Positions 1 through 9,143 of a stretch of 64,000 bases of DNA are shown here, piece by piece. A program made the translations under genes and the position numbers. Origin of the DNA: Clostridium thailandense (GTDB lineage: Bacteria > Bacillota > Clostridia > Clostridiales > Clostridiaceae). The notes under the pieces were generated by a model, which made no database searches, was not told the origin of the DNA, and saw only the letters and a list, made by a program, of their open reading frames with translations. The stretch is taken from positions 124,001-188,000 of the forward strand of contig NZ_JAEEGC010000007.1 of NCBI RefSeq assembly GCF_019207025.1, read 5' to 3'. Within the stretch, counting starts at the first letter, position 1. Every line of letters begins with the position of its first letter.

Positions 1-170
1 ATATTAATAATTCGGATTATGATTCCATATACAAGATAAAAGTTGATGGAAGCGGCAATATAAAGTTAGGTAATGACAATTTTATAAATTTTTTTGCTGT
101 AGCTGGAACATATGTGTATTATGCTAAAAAAACAGATACTATTCCGCAAATATATAAAATAAGTAAATAA
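1..170 (+). CDS. C-terminal end of an unidentified beta-rich protein (partial)
   Basis: The frame is open from base 3 to a TAA at 168-170 and gives about 55 residues; the start lies outside the window. The visible part has short motifs of the kind YxIKVDGSG and YVYYAKK..IPQIYKI. These resemble the repeats of DUF5050-type predicted beta-propellers, in which a tyrosine-rich strand alternates with a 'Yki..dG' strand. The assignment rests on this pattern only and could equally be another secreted repeat protein. No terminator is obvious before the next gene. Confidence 0.45.
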   Translation, partial: INNSDYDSIYKIKVDGSGNIKLGNDNFINFFAVAGTYVYYAKKTDTIPQIYKISK

Positions 171-321
171 ATAGAATTTTACTAGGGATATTTATCGGGT
201 AAAATGTACCTAAATAGAATGGATAAGGATATAGCAGTTACTGTGTATAATGGGGGAATTAGAAAGGTATTTACTATTTAATAATAAAAATATAAAATTA
301 GGTATATGGGGAGGGGATGTT

Positions 322-2037
322 ATGGTGAAAAATAAAAAAAATATTTTAGGTAGTAATTTAAAAATCAAAAATGGTTTATACAGTATATTAATAATATCTA
401 TATGCTCTTTTTTACTTTTAGGGGGAGTTGCCTATTACACAATTAACAATATAAAAGTGTTGCAAGAGGATATGTATGCAAATGCTTTGATTCCAATATC
501 TCAGGCTTCAGAGGTAAAAGCGAATTTAATGGAATCAAAATTTTACATAACAAAGGTTACTTCAGTAGAATATAAACAAGAGTATGTACAAAAAATTGAT
601 AAAATAGATACTGAAATTAGAGATTTACTTAAGAATTATGAAAATAGAAGTCTGGATACTAAGGAAAATGAATATATACAAAAGGTAAAATCTGCTTATG
701 AACTATATAATAATGGTTGGAAATCTATAAAATCAAAATTATCATCAGGTGAAAAACTGAATGTAGAAGATTTTAATACTTTTGATACCATATGTAATAA
801 TGCAGATAGTGCTATAGATGATATGATAGCCTATGGTAAAAAGGATGCTGATACATTAAAGTCAGATACAAATGCAAAAGCAATGATTGGTGTTAAGGTA
901 TTTGTGTACCTTTTTATATTGTTAACTATTATAATGGGAGCTATAACAATTATAATTATTAATATTATTAAGCATTCTATAAAAGAATTTACTAAAAATT
1001 TAGATACTATATCAGAAGGGGATTTTTCAGTGGAAATAGATGCAAATGGTACTAACGAGTTTGGAATAATGAAGAAGGAATTGGGCATATCTATTGAAAA
1101 AATAAAATATATGATTCAGTCTATAAGTTCTACATCAAATACCGTTGATAATCAATCAAGTTTATTGTTAGAGTTATCAAGTGAAATTGCAAACTCTTCT
1201 AAAGATGTGGCAAATGTAATACAAGAGGTTTCAAGTGGGGTTGAAATGCAAGCTGATACTTTAAATGACATAAACAATTATGTAGGTGATTTTGGAGTTA
1301 AAGTATCAAAAATAGTAGCTTTAATTGAGGATGTTAACAAGAATACAGAGATTGTAAATGAAAAGGCTACAAATGGAAACAGTAGCTTTAAAATGCTAAT
1401 AACCTCCGTTAATGAAGTGAAGCAATCTTTTATAGATGTAAAGAAAAGAATATTAGAACTTGGAAAGAATATTAATGAAATAAATGAAATTACTAATCTT
1501 ATAAATAATATAGCTGGACAGACTAATTTATTAGCTTTAAATGCAGCTATTGAAGCGGCTAGGGCAGGAGAATCAGGGAAGGGATTTGCAGTTGTTGCAG
1601 ATGAAATAAGAAAATTAGCCGAGCAGTCCAAAGTATCTTCTGATAGGATAGGTCAATTGATTCAAAATATTACTAAGGAATCGAATGTAGTAATAAATAC
1701 AACAGAATCAATGGATAATGAATTGAGCAATCAAGGAAATGTAATAGATAACTCAATAACTTCATTTGATGATATAATAAGTTCTATAGAACAAGTTACT
1801 CCAAAGGTTAAGAAGATAAATGATATGTCCATTGATATAAATAAAGATAAAGATTTAATTGTAGAAAGAATTAATGAAGTTTCCTCAGTTGCAGAGGAAA
1901 TATCAGCTTCAACAGAAGAAATATCAGCTACATCTCAAGAAATAAGTGATTTTACAGATAAAATAGCACAATCTGCGGAAATATTAGATTTGTCTTCAAA
2001 GGAAATGTTAGAAAAAGTAAGCAAATTTAAGATTTAA
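322..2037 (+). CDS. Methyl-accepting chemotaxis protein
   Basis: This is a transmembrane chemoreceptor of 571 residues that would signal to CheA/CheW. TM1 is at about residues 15-38. A predicted helical extracellular sensor region (four-helix-bundle type) follows, then TM2 at about 192-217, a HAMP linker, and the cytoplasmic signalling domain. The highly conserved hairpin tip ([20 protein letters not shown]) lies at about 398-417. I chose the ATG at 322 because GGGGAGGGG lies just upstream and the protein then begins with a short basic cytoplasmic tail; an in-frame ATG at 250 would add 24 residues without a good ribosome binding site. The ligand cannot be inferred. The gene is monocistronic and ends in a hairpin terminator. 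Confidence 0.93.
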   Translation: MVKNKKNILGSNLKIKNGLYSILIISICSFLLLGGVAYYTINNIKVLQEDMYANALIPISQASEVKANLMESKFYITKVTSVEYKQEYVQKIDKIDTEIRDLLKNYENRSLDTKENEYIQKVKSAYELYNNGWKSIKSKLSSGEKLNVEDFNTFDTICNNADSAIDDMIAYGKKDADTLKSDTNAKAMIGVKVFVYLFILLTIIMGAITIIIINIIKHSIKEFTKNLDTISEGDFSVEIDANGTNEFGIMKKELGISIEKIKYMIQSISSTSNTVDNQSSLLLELSSEIANSSKDVANVIQEVSSGVEMQADTLNDINNYVGDFGVKVSKIVALIEDVNKNTEIVNEKATNGNSSFKMLITSVNEVKQSFIDVKKRILELGKNINEINEITNLINNIAGQTNLLALNAAIEAARAGESGKGFAVVADEIRKLAEQSKVSSDRIGQLIQNITKESNVVINTTESMDNELSNQGNVIDNSITSFDDIISSIEQVTPKVKKINDMSIDINKDKDLIVERINEVSSVAEEISASTEEISATSQEISDFTDKIAQSAEILDLSSKEMLEKVSKFKI

Positions 2038-2038
2038 A

Positions 2039-2067
2039 TAAAAAGCAGCAATTTTTGCTGCTTTTTA
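2039..2067 (+). terminator. Rho-independent terminator after the chemoreceptor gene
   Basis: AAAAGCAGCAA and TTGCTGCTTTT pair as a hairpin and run into a T-tract directly after the stop codon. Confidence 0.85.
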
Positions 2068-2210
2068 TCTTAGTATTGTATTAATAAAAAGTCTGAGGAA
2101 TTCTTAATTTGACTTTAATGTAATTTTAATCTAACAAGGTGAAAATGAAAGTATATTTTTAAGTATTCTATAAAATAACAAATATTATTAATAAACAAAG
2201 AGGTTCAGAG

Positions 2211-3212
2211 ATGAAAAACAAAGTATATAAACTAAAGAAAAAGAAGATATCAGTAGTGGTTATTATATTAATATTTATTTTTCAAGTATTTGCAGCATCT
2301 TTAATAAGTTGCTTATTAGTATTTTATGGACCATTTCCAGTTGTTAGAAAGATGATTGTTGGTACCTCAATGTCAAGTTATAAGCATCAGTATATTGCAA
2401 AGTTATTTTTGAGTGATTCGGAGATTTCTAAAATATTAAGCAGTGATACAGAGAGTACAGGTAGTGGAGAACAAAAAATTTCTAATATTAAAATTAATAA
2501 TTATCAGGATAATAGCATAGAAAGATATGATATAAATAGCTCAAAGTTCAAAGGATATATGCTTGTTATTAAAAATCCTCTTATGGTTAAGGTAGGTTAT
2601 ACAAATAAATTAACAAAAGAAGGAGAAAGAACCAGCGATATTGCAAAAGACCATAATGCTATTGCGGCCATTAATGGGGGAGGATTTATGGATAAATCAA
2701 ATAGTGGGAGTTTATGGTCTGGGACAGGAGCATATCCTACAGGATTTGTTTTTTCCCAAGGGAAAATTGTTTATCAAGATGTATCTGATACAGACCAATT
2801 AGATGTCATGGCATTAGATTATCAAGGGAAAATGATAATAGGGAGTCATAGTATCAATGATTTGAAAAGACTTAAAGTATCTGAGGCGATATCTTTTGGA
2901 CCATCTCTAATAATAAATGGAAAAGCAACCTTTAGTGGAGATGGAGGTCAAGGTATTACTGCAAGAACCGCCGCAGGCCAAAGAAAAGATGGGGCTATAC
3001 TATTATTGGTAGTTGATGGTAGAAGAATAAATATGCCAGGGGCAACATTGCATGATATACAAAAAATTATGTTAGATTACAATGCTTATAACGCTATTAA
3101 TTTAGATGGTGGTTCATCAAGTACAATGTATTATAAAGGCAATGTTATAAACAATCCATGTAATCCGCTTGGGGAAAGAACTGTAGCAACAGCTTTATAT
3201 GTTCAGCAATAG
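2211..3212 (+). CDS. Membrane-anchored phosphodiester glycosidase (NAGPA-domain) protein
   Basis: The protein has 333 residues, a basic N-terminus and one hydrophobic segment at about 14-38, so the catalytic part is probably outside the cell and anchored. The C-terminal two thirds match the NAGPA/DUF2233 fold: AINGGGFMD near residue 150, a GPSLIINGK segment, and NLDGGSSSTMYYKG near residue 300. Family members include the human enzyme that uncovers mannose-6-phosphate, and bacterial proteins near exopolysaccharide genes. A role in cell-surface glycopolymer processing is inferred. It lies 15 bp before the next gene and is probably cotranscribed with it. Confidence 0.85.
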   Translation: MKNKVYKLKKKKISVVVIILIFIFQVFAASLISCLLVFYGPFPVVRKMIVGTSMSSYKHQYIAKLFLSDSEISKILSSDTESTGSGEQKISNIKINNYQDNSIERYDINSSKFKGYMLVIKNPLMVKVGYTNKLTKEGERTSDIAKDHNAIAAINGGGFMDKSNSGSLWSGTGAYPTGFVFSQGKIVYQDVSDTDQLDVMALDYQGKMIIGSHSINDLKRLKVSEAISFGPSLIINGKATFSGDGGQGITARTAAGQRKDGAILLLVVDGRRINMPGATLHDIQKIMLDYNAYNAINLDGGSSSTMYYKGNVINNPCNPLGERTVATALYVQQ

Positions 3213-3227
3213 TTAGGAGAGATTAGA

Positions 3228-4277
3228 TTGAGATATTTTAAGATTTTTATAATTGGTTTTTTGCCAATATTAATAATTCAATTTGGAATATTAGTATTTT
3301 TAGAAACTGTGTATTTTGCTGATAATTCTTCATATTCATCAAAAAAAGTAGAAAACGACTCAACTAAAGATGTATCAAAGCCAAAATTAGTTTTAGAAGA
3401 AGGAAGTATAAATACATCGGCATCATACGATGGGAAATATCTTGCTTATCTAAAGAACAATGATTTACTTGTTTTAAATTTAGATAATGCTAGTAAAACT
3501 AAAGTATCAGCAGATGTTGGAATGGAAATAGTATATTATAAATGGATTTATGACAGAAACAGATTAATATTAGCCGAAAGATCAACTGATACAAAAAATG
3601 ACATGTTCTTTAAATTGTATTATTACGATGTGGACAGTAATAATAAAGTTGAAATATTTAATGAAGTAAACAATAGAAGCATAAAAATACCTATATATAG
3701 TGGTAATGAAAGGATAGATGCAATTGATATGTCTACTCTCACTAATGCTATATATGTTAAACTGTCAAGTTCAAATGATTATAGCAGGATATACAGAATA
3801 AATATAATGGCTCAAGAAAAGAGTATTAATACTGTAACTCATGATATTGGAAAAATTATCTCTACAAAGCGAGATGATGTTTTACTGTATGAAAACTCAA
3901 AAGATAGGAAGGTTTTTGAATATGGTAATAGTTCTCCTTTGGAGGTTGATGGAAATAGTAATTTGTGCTTATTAGGAATAGATAATAAGGATAATATATA
4001 CTTAGCACCAATAAATAATGATAAAACTCAAACAATATATTATGGGAGCATAACTAATAAGGATTGGAAAAAGATTAATATAAAAACTTTGATAGATATT
4101 AACGATATATATATAAATATTAAAGGACAAATTTTTATCAAAGATACTTCTAAATCAATAATTAAGGAGCTCTCAATAGGAAAGGAAACATACTATAATG
4201 GAAAAATTATTGGTATTTATAATAATGGAATTATAAGTGAAAAAAATAATGAAATTACTAAAAGTATATTTCAATAG
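3228..4277 (+). CDS. Membrane-anchored extracytoplasmic protein of unknown function
   Basis: The protein has 349 residues, one N-terminal membrane segment (about 5-28), a polar spacer, and then a region rich in alternating strands with motifs such as DGKYLAYLKNNDLLVLNLD. That pattern resembles the blades of TolB/WD40-type beta-propellers. The start is TTG at 3228, behind TAGGAGA at 3214-3220. It directly follows the NAGPA-domain gene, so the two may act together at the cell surface. I do not recognise a named family. Confidence 0.7.
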   Translation: MRYFKIFIIGFLPILIIQFGILVFLETVYFADNSSYSSKKVENDSTKDVSKPKLVLEEGSINTSASYDGKYLAYLKNNDLLVLNLDNASKTKVSADVGMEIVYYKWIYDRNRLILAERSTDTKNDMFFKLYYYDVDSNNKVEIFNEVNNRSIKIPIYSGNERIDAIDMSTLTNAIYVKLSSSNDYSRIYRINIMAQEKSINTVTHDIGKIISTKRDDVLLYENSKDRKVFEYGNSSPLEVDGNSNLCLLGIDNKDNIYLAPINNDKTQTIYYGSITNKDWKKINIKTLIDINDIYINIKGQIFIKDTSKSIIKELSIGKETYYNGKIIGIYNNGIISEKNNEITKSIFQ

Positions 4278-4747
4278 TTATAAAGGATTAAGCAGCAATA
4301 TTGTAGAAAATTAAAATTAGTTTCAAGATTAAAGTGTTATTGAAAATTAGAATTCAAAAGGAAAATTACACTAAAGGCATTGCTCTTAGACCGTATGGAT
4401 AAAAATATGTTTAAGAATATGTAGTAGATATGGGTGATAAGAATTATATGTACTTTTCACAGAAAAGCTGGAGATTAGCGCGATAAATTTGTACAATAGA
4501 CTGTCACTGCTACCTACGCCACTAACTTCTTCTCAGCAGGATCCAAACTTCCAAATAAAAGCCACCGTATCAGGGAACGTCACTGTGTGGGTCTGTTTCC
4601 TGGTACTATTTTTGTGTAACGAATACCATTGGTTTTACTCAACATCATAAACTATAGAAACAAGGATATTCTGTTTAAAAATCTCTTGCATATTACGCGG
4701 TGTAATGTATTAAAATTGAAATAACATGAAAGAGAAGGAGAAATATT
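4278..4747. other. 470-bp gap with a compositionally unusual core
   Basis: No intact gene is visible. The stretch at about 4480-4660 is noticeably richer in G and C than its surroundings and contains a minus-strand reading frame broken by one stop codon (listed separately). The last 20 bp carry the GAGAAGGAG ribosome binding site of the next gene. No clear terminator follows the upstream gene. Confidence 0.5.
4514..4648 (-). pseudogene. Possible broken small ORF, unidentified
   Basis: The frame starts at an ATG-ATG on the minus strand (4648) and is interrupted by TGA at codon 24. It continues in the same frame for 20 more codons (RSLIRWLFGSLDPAEKKLVA) to TAG. Codon use and base composition differ from neighbouring genes. 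It could be the relic of a small foreign gene or simply chance reading in an unusual non-coding sequence. No family recognised. Confidence 0.3.
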
Positions 4748-5083
4748 ATGAAAGATTATGATATTAATAAAAACGAGACACAGGTATTTGTTATAAATAC
4801 AAAACAAGGAGATGTTGAGATTTCATGGCTTCGTGATCAGAGACCGGGGTTTTGTCCAAATTGTCACAAATGCATTCCTTTGAATTCTGTTGTATTTAAA
4901 AAAGAAAATGAAAACGGCGTGGAAACCTATTCGGGTATGGATGCGGTAAAGACGAAAAAGAATGGCGAATTAAAAGAAGAGAGCATGAATGTTAAGAGTC
5001 CAATTGGAGAATGTCCATATTGTCATAAGTCAATTCCTGTACTTGAGATTACATTCAAAAGAATAAGTGAGGAAGAATTGTAG
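4748..5083 (+). CDS. Small protein with duplicated zinc-knuckle-like CPxCHK motif
   Basis: The protein has 111 residues and no membrane segment. Two similar segments, FCPNCHKCIP..VVFKK near residues 36-52 and ECPYCHKSIP..ITFKR near 88-104, each carry C-x2-C-H. They look like an internal duplication, and together they could form one zinc site from two CxxC pairs. A strong GAGAAGGAG ribosome binding site precedes the ATG and a clear terminator follows. Codon use (for example CGT, CCG, ACG, GGC) is less AT-biased than in neighbouring genes, which together with the odd upstream DNA hints at acquisition. Function unknown. Confidence 0.7.
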   Translation: MKDYDINKNETQVFVINTKQGDVEISWLRDQRPGFCPNCHKCIPLNSVVFKKENENGVETYSGMDAVKTKKNGELKEESMNVKSPIGECPYCHKSIPVLEITFKRISEEEL

Positions 5084-5104
5084 ATTCTGCATTAATAGCC
5101 ATTT

Positions 5105-5144
5105 TGCCGCTAAGCCTAATTAGGTTAAAGCGGCATCTTTTTTT
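5105..5144 (+). terminator. Terminator after the zinc-knuckle gene
   Basis: TGCCGCT and AGCGGCA pair, with further pairing of CCTAATTAGG in the middle, and are followed by a T-tract. Confidence 0.85.
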
Positions 5145-5345
5145 GTCGTTCAAGGAATGTGGATGTATGATGTTGTTAGCTAAGGAAAATTAATAAGTGC
5201 GATAGCTCCTTTTCTATTATAGAACCTTAGAATAATTTGGTGAAAGTATGAAATTTAAAACTTTAAAATTAATTGAAACTAATGATTAAGGATTCTATAA
5301 TATAGTTAACCTAAGCAGATTAAATGGGAGGTAAATTAAATTATT

Positions 5346-6593
5346 ATGAATCGTTATAAAGCAACTATAATTTTAGTTATGGCTACAATCGGTTTTTTGA
5401 TTAGTTATCCATTTCATGAAACCTTCATTGGAGGTCTTGTAAGTAGTGGATTTTGTGCTTCAATGATAGGGGGATTTGCTGACTGGTATGGGATAACCGC
5501 CTTATTTAGAAAACCATTTGGAGTATCATTTAAGACTGAAATAATACCTAAAAACAGAGAAAAAATATTTGATGGATTGAGTAACATGGTAAGTGATGAG
5601 CTATTAACAAAGGAACATTTAAAAAAACTATTGAATGAATACGATACTTCAAAATTAATTCTAAAGTATGCTGCAAACAATAAGGAGTATGAAAATATAA
5701 AAAAGATCATCAGTTCTATTATTCAAGAAAGCTTTGCTGGAATACATAATGATGAAGTAAGTAAGATTGCAGCTAACTTAATAGCGCAAAATATATCGCA
5801 ATTTAATTTATGGAAGGCATTGATTTCGGCTATTGAAATATCAATAAAAAATGGATACGATGAAAAAATAATAAATTTTATAATTGATGAAAGTATTTCT
5901 TACATAAAGACCGATAATTTTCACCGTATACTTACTGAAATAGTGGAAGAGACGAAAAATTCCTATGAAAATGGTATGAGGAAGAGAATTATTCTTAATG
6001 TCGTTGTATTAGATATGCTGCTAAAATTATCGTCAGGGAATATCGCAAAGGTTATTCAGGAAAAGATAGAGAATTATTTTTATAATTTCAAGGATGTAGA
6101 TAATAGCGATAGATTAAAGCTTAAAGAATGGATTGATATCAAGTTTATGGAATTGAAACAAAATAATCATATCAGGGGAAAACTTGAAGAATGGAAAGTA
6201 CAACAAATAAATAATCTTAGAATTGAAGAATATATAAAAATATTTTTTCAGAATTTAAAAGATAAAGGTATGGAGGAAGAAGGCATTATAAAGAAATTTA
6301 TTTATGAAACGGAACTTAAAATTCAAGATATTAGAAATAAGTTTAATAATAATATTGAGTTTCAGAAAAATGTAGATAATTATGTAAAGAATGTTGCAGC
6401 ACAGCTTATTGATAGTGGCCATAAAAATATAGGTAAGATTGTTAGAGAAAATTTAAACAAGTATTCAAATGATATGCTAATAGAACTGATTGAGTCAAAG
6501 GCAGGAAATGACTTGCAATTAGTCAGAATAAATGGTTCAATCATTGGTGGTTTAGTTGGTATTATAGTGTTTATTCTGACATATAAAATTTAG
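5346..6593 (+). CDS. DUF445 family membrane protein (first of a tandem pair)
   Basis: The protein has 415 residues. It begins with a hydrophobic segment and the DUF445 hallmark GGFADWYGITALFRKPFG at about 41-58. A long charged helical region follows, and it ends in the conserved KAGNDLQLVRINGSIIG followed by a C-terminal membrane segment, so it is anchored at both ends. DUF445 proteins (YheB type) have no assigned biochemical activity. GGAGG lies 13-14 bases before the ATG, slightly long. It is 13 bp from its paralogue downstream, indicating an operon. Confidence 0.85.
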   Translation: MNRYKATIILVMATIGFLISYPFHETFIGGLVSSGFCASMIGGFADWYGITALFRKPFGVSFKTEIIPKNREKIFDGLSNMVSDELLTKEHLKKLLNEYDTSKLILKYAANNKEYENIKKIISSIIQESFAGIHNDEVSKIAANLIAQNISQFNLWKALISAIEISIKNGYDEKIINFIIDESISYIKTDNFHRILTEIVEETKNSYENGMRKRIILNVVVLDMLLKLSSGNIAKVIQEKIENYFYNFKDVDNSDRLKLKEWIDIKFMELKQNNHIRGKLEEWKVQQINNLRIEEYIKIFFQNLKDKGMEEEGIIKKFIYETELKIQDIRNKFNNNIEFQKNVDNYVKNVAAQLIDSGHKNIGKIVRENLNKYSNDMLIELIESKAGNDLQLVRINGSIIGGLVGIIVFILTYKI

Positions 6594-6606
6594 TAGGAGT
6601 AGGAAT

Positions 6607-7992
6607 ATGGAAAATAAGAAGATAGCGGATAGACTATTATTTATATTACTTATAGCATTTATTGCTGTTATTTGTATAAAAGTTTATTTTCATAAAAGTT
6701 TTTTAACTGAAATGCTAGGTTTTGTTATTGAAGCAGCACTGGTAGGAGGAATTGCAGACTGGTTTGCTATAACAGCTTTATATGAAAAGCCCTTAGGCTT
6801 TCCATGGCATACAGCTATAATTCCTAGAAATAGGGATAAAGTTATAAATTCCATAGCATATATGGTAGAAAATGAATTGCTAAATGAAAAAACATTACAA
6901 GGCAAGATAAAAGAAATTAAGATTATTGATATATTAATTGAATATATTGACAAGAGTGTAAAGCAGGGAGGATATATATTTGAATTTATTGAGAAGTATA
7001 GTATAAAGTTTTTAGACGACATAGATGTAGATAAAATTGCTAAGTATATTGAAGGCGATTTAAAAAACAATTTAAAAGAAATAGACTTAACAACATATTT
7101 AAGTAAAATATTAATGTTTACCGTAAAAAGTAGTGATTGTGAAAAATTGTTTATCAATGTTTTAGATGAAATAATAACAAAAGCAAAACAAGAGAATACA
7201 AGAAGTGAAATTCATAATATGATAAATGAAATTATAAAGGAAAATATAGATAGTAAAAAAGGAATTCAAAGAATGCTAATGCAAGTTGCAGTGACATTAG
7301 CAGAAGAAACAAATAGTGTTAATACTTTAGATGCAGCATATTCTATACAAGAGCAGATACTAGAAGTGCTTTTAAAACTAAAAGACATAAATGATCCTAT
7401 TCACATTGAAATGATTAATAAAATTGAACAAGTTATAGAAAAATTACATACTGATGAAGAAGTAATATTTAATGTGGAGAAGTGGAAGTTAGATACTATT
7501 GAAAAAATTACAATTACCAATGAACTTAATAGTGTCATAGAGAATACCATTATTGCTTTAAAGTATAGTATTAAAAAGGGAAATGTTCAAGTGGATGAGT
7601 CATTGTATAAAAATGGGGATGTAGAAAATTTTCGATTATATCTAAAGAGCATAGAACCGGTTATATATTGGCTTAAAAAACAAGTACATGGTTACTGGGA
7701 AAATTTCAAAAATGATAGTAAAGCAAAACGTACTATGGAAGTCTACATCAAAGGGTTTCTTTATAAAATAATAAAATCAGAGCATCATCTTATAGGCATT
7801 GTAGTTAGCAAAACGCTAAGTAATTTGACGGATGATTCTCTTAATGATTTTATACAAGAAAAGGCAGGTAATGATCTACATTGGATTCGTATAAATGGAT
7901 GTATCATCGGAGCACTATTTGGATTATTTGTTTTTCTTTTTATGAATGAAATCTATTTACCTATTGTATCTAAATTCATTCATTTAATATGA
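6607..7992 (+). CDS. DUF445 family membrane protein (second of a tandem pair)
   Basis: The protein has 461 residues and the same architecture as its upstream neighbour: TM at about 12-40, GGIADWFAITALYEKPLG at about 46-63, a long helical middle, then KAGNDLHWIRINGCIIG and a final membrane segment. The two have diverged strongly in the middle, so the duplication is old. A heteromeric partnership is a reasonable guess from the pairing but is not shown. The ribosome binding site TAGGAGTAGG precedes the ATG closely. Confidence 0.85.
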   Translation: MENKKIADRLLFILLIAFIAVICIKVYFHKSFLTEMLGFVIEAALVGGIADWFAITALYEKPLGFPWHTAIIPRNRDKVINSIAYMVENELLNEKTLQGKIKEIKIIDILIEYIDKSVKQGGYIFEFIEKYSIKFLDDIDVDKIAKYIEGDLKNNLKEIDLTTYLSKILMFTVKSSDCEKLFINVLDEIITKAKQENTRSEIHNMINEIIKENIDSKKGIQRMLMQVAVTLAEETNSVNTLDAAYSIQEQILEVLLKLKDINDPIHIEMINKIEQVIEKLHTDEEVIFNVEKWKLDTIEKITITNELNSVIENTIIALKYSIKKGNVQVDESLYKNGDVENFRLYLKSIEPVIYWLKKQVHGYWENFKNDSKAKRTMEVYIKGFLYKIIKSEHHLIGIVVSKTLSNLTDDSLNDFIQEKAGNDLHWIRINGCIIGALFGLFVFLFMNEIYLPIVSKFIHLI

Positions 7993-8103
7993 AAAGTTTT
8001 ATTATATTTTTATAAAGCATTATATTTGTATAAAACTTTAGAGAAGAGTAGTATAATAAATTTAGATAATTCACATAATAGAATATTCAAATAATTAAGA
8101 ATA

Positions 8104-8112
8104 TGATATAAT
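8104..8112 (+). promoter_or_regulatory. Extended -10 promoter for the 68-residue protein gene
   Basis: TGATATAAT is a perfect extended -10 element 26 bases before the ATG. A TTCAAA at 8086-8091 is a weak, slightly close -35. Confidence 0.5.
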
Positions 8113-8138
8113 AGTTTTATATAAAGGGGGTAGGTCTT

Positions 8139-8345
8139 ATGGAACAATATAGAGGATATGAAATAACGGTTATAGAGAATAATGAAAAGGATTACCCATA
8201 TAAGGCAATTGCTACAAAAGGAGATCAGCAAGTCAAGCATAAGGGACAGACTAAGACTCAAGCAGTTGATTTTGTTAAAAAAAGTATTAATGTCATTATA
8301 GAAAAGATAGAGGCAAAAAATAGTGTAAAATCAGGAGTTAAATAG
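8139..8345 (+). CDS. Small conserved protein of unknown function
   Basis: The protein has 68 residues, is soluble and charged, and has no cysteines. It is preceded by AAAGGGGGTAGG at a good distance from the ATG and by an extended -10 promoter. The sequence pattern (MEQYRGYEITVIEN, then a lysine-rich amphipathic C-terminus) suggests a small alpha/beta fold. I recognise no named family. It lies between convergently arranged transcription units and appears to be transcribed alone. Confidence 0.65.
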   Translation: MEQYRGYEITVIENNEKDYPYKAIATKGDQQVKHKGQTKTQAVDFVKKSINVIIEKIEAKNSVKSGVK

Positions 8346-8411
8346 ATTTAAATTTATATAAATCTATGAGAAGTATCATTAATAAAGAAAAGTTAAATTG
8401 AATGATTAAGA

Positions 8412-8447
8412 ATAGGCTTAGGATGTAATACTATACCCTAAGCCTAT
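8412..8447. terminator. Possible bidirectional terminator between convergent units
   Basis: ATAGGCTTAGG and CCCTAAGCCTAT pair around a 13-base loop. The stem includes the last codons of the minus-strand response regulator. T-tracts on both sides are short, so termination strength is uncertain. Confidence 0.45.
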
Positions 8448-9126
8448 AACCAGCTCCCCAGATAGTCTCAATATACTGAGGATTAGAGGGAGAAGATTCG
8501 ATTTTTTCTCGCACTCTTCCGATATGTACTGTAACTGTGGCAATATCACCAATAGCATCAAGTCCCCAAACTTTCTCGAATAATTCCTCTCGACTAAATA
8601 CTCTATTAGGATTTTCAGCCATATAAAGTAATAAATCAAATTCCTTTTGAGCTAATGTTATTTCGTTACCATTTATGAACACTTGTCTACAATCCTTTAT
8701 TATTTCTAGTCCTCTTATTACAATAACATTATTTTTCGGTTTGGATGTAAATTTACTTTTTAGTCTTTCGTAATTTTGAATATGTGATTTAACTCTAGCA
8801 ACTAGTTCGCCAGGACTAAAAGGTTTTGTAATATAGTCGTCAGCGCCAAGGCTTAAGCCTTTAATTTTATCAATCTCATCTTTTTTAGCAGAAACCATTA
8901 ATACAGGAATATCCTTAGTCTCCTGTATACTTCGTAGAATACTAAATCCATCAATCTGTGGAAGCATGACATCAAGAATTAGTAAATCAAATTCATTTTC
9001 TTTTAGTGTATTTAAACCTTTTACACCATCAGTACATATAGTAACTTCAAAGCCTGATACTTCCAAGTAGTCTTTTTGAAGCTGTGCGATACTTAAATCA
9101 TCTTCGACTATTAAAATTCTTTTCAT
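8431..9126 (-). CDS. OmpR-family response regulator
   Basis: The protein has 231 residues. The receiver domain carries the acidic pair ED near residue 10, the phospho-acceptor in LLILDVMLPQIDG near residue 50, and the lysine in ITKPFSPGEL. A C-terminal winged-helix DNA-binding domain ends in TIWGAGYRLRV. I chose the second ATG (9126) because GGGGA lies about nine bases before it; the upstream ATG at 9135 is too close to that site. It is the last gene of the secreted protein-ABC-kinase unit, and its likely targets include that unit. Confidence 0.93.
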   Translation of the reverse strand: MKRILIVEDDLSIAQLQKDYLEVSGFEVTICTDGVKGLNTLKENEFDLLILDVMLPQIDGFSILRSIQETKDIPVLMVSAKKDEIDKIKGLSLGADDYITKPFSPGELVARVKSHIQNYERLKSKFTSKPKNNVIVIRGLEIIKDCRQVFINGNEITLAQKEFDLLLYMAENPNRVFSREELFEKVWGLDAIGDIATVTVHIGRVREKIESSPSNPQYIETIWGAGYRLRV

Positions 9127-9143
9127 ACATATCATCCCCAGTT

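Noticed and set aside
188-270. A 25-codon ORF upstream of the chemoreceptor gene
   Set aside because: No proper ribosome binding site and no recognisable features; not enough to call a gene.
5248-5289. A 13-codon ORF before the first DUF445 gene that could be a leader peptide
   Set aside because: It has no run of regulatory codons and no convincing attenuator hairpin; chance is likely in such AT-rich DNA.
8010-8261. An 83-codon minus-strand frame overlapping the 68-residue protein gene
   Set aside because: It has no ribosome binding site and its composition is that of the antisense of an AT-rich gene; the plus-strand frame has promoter and ribosome binding site.
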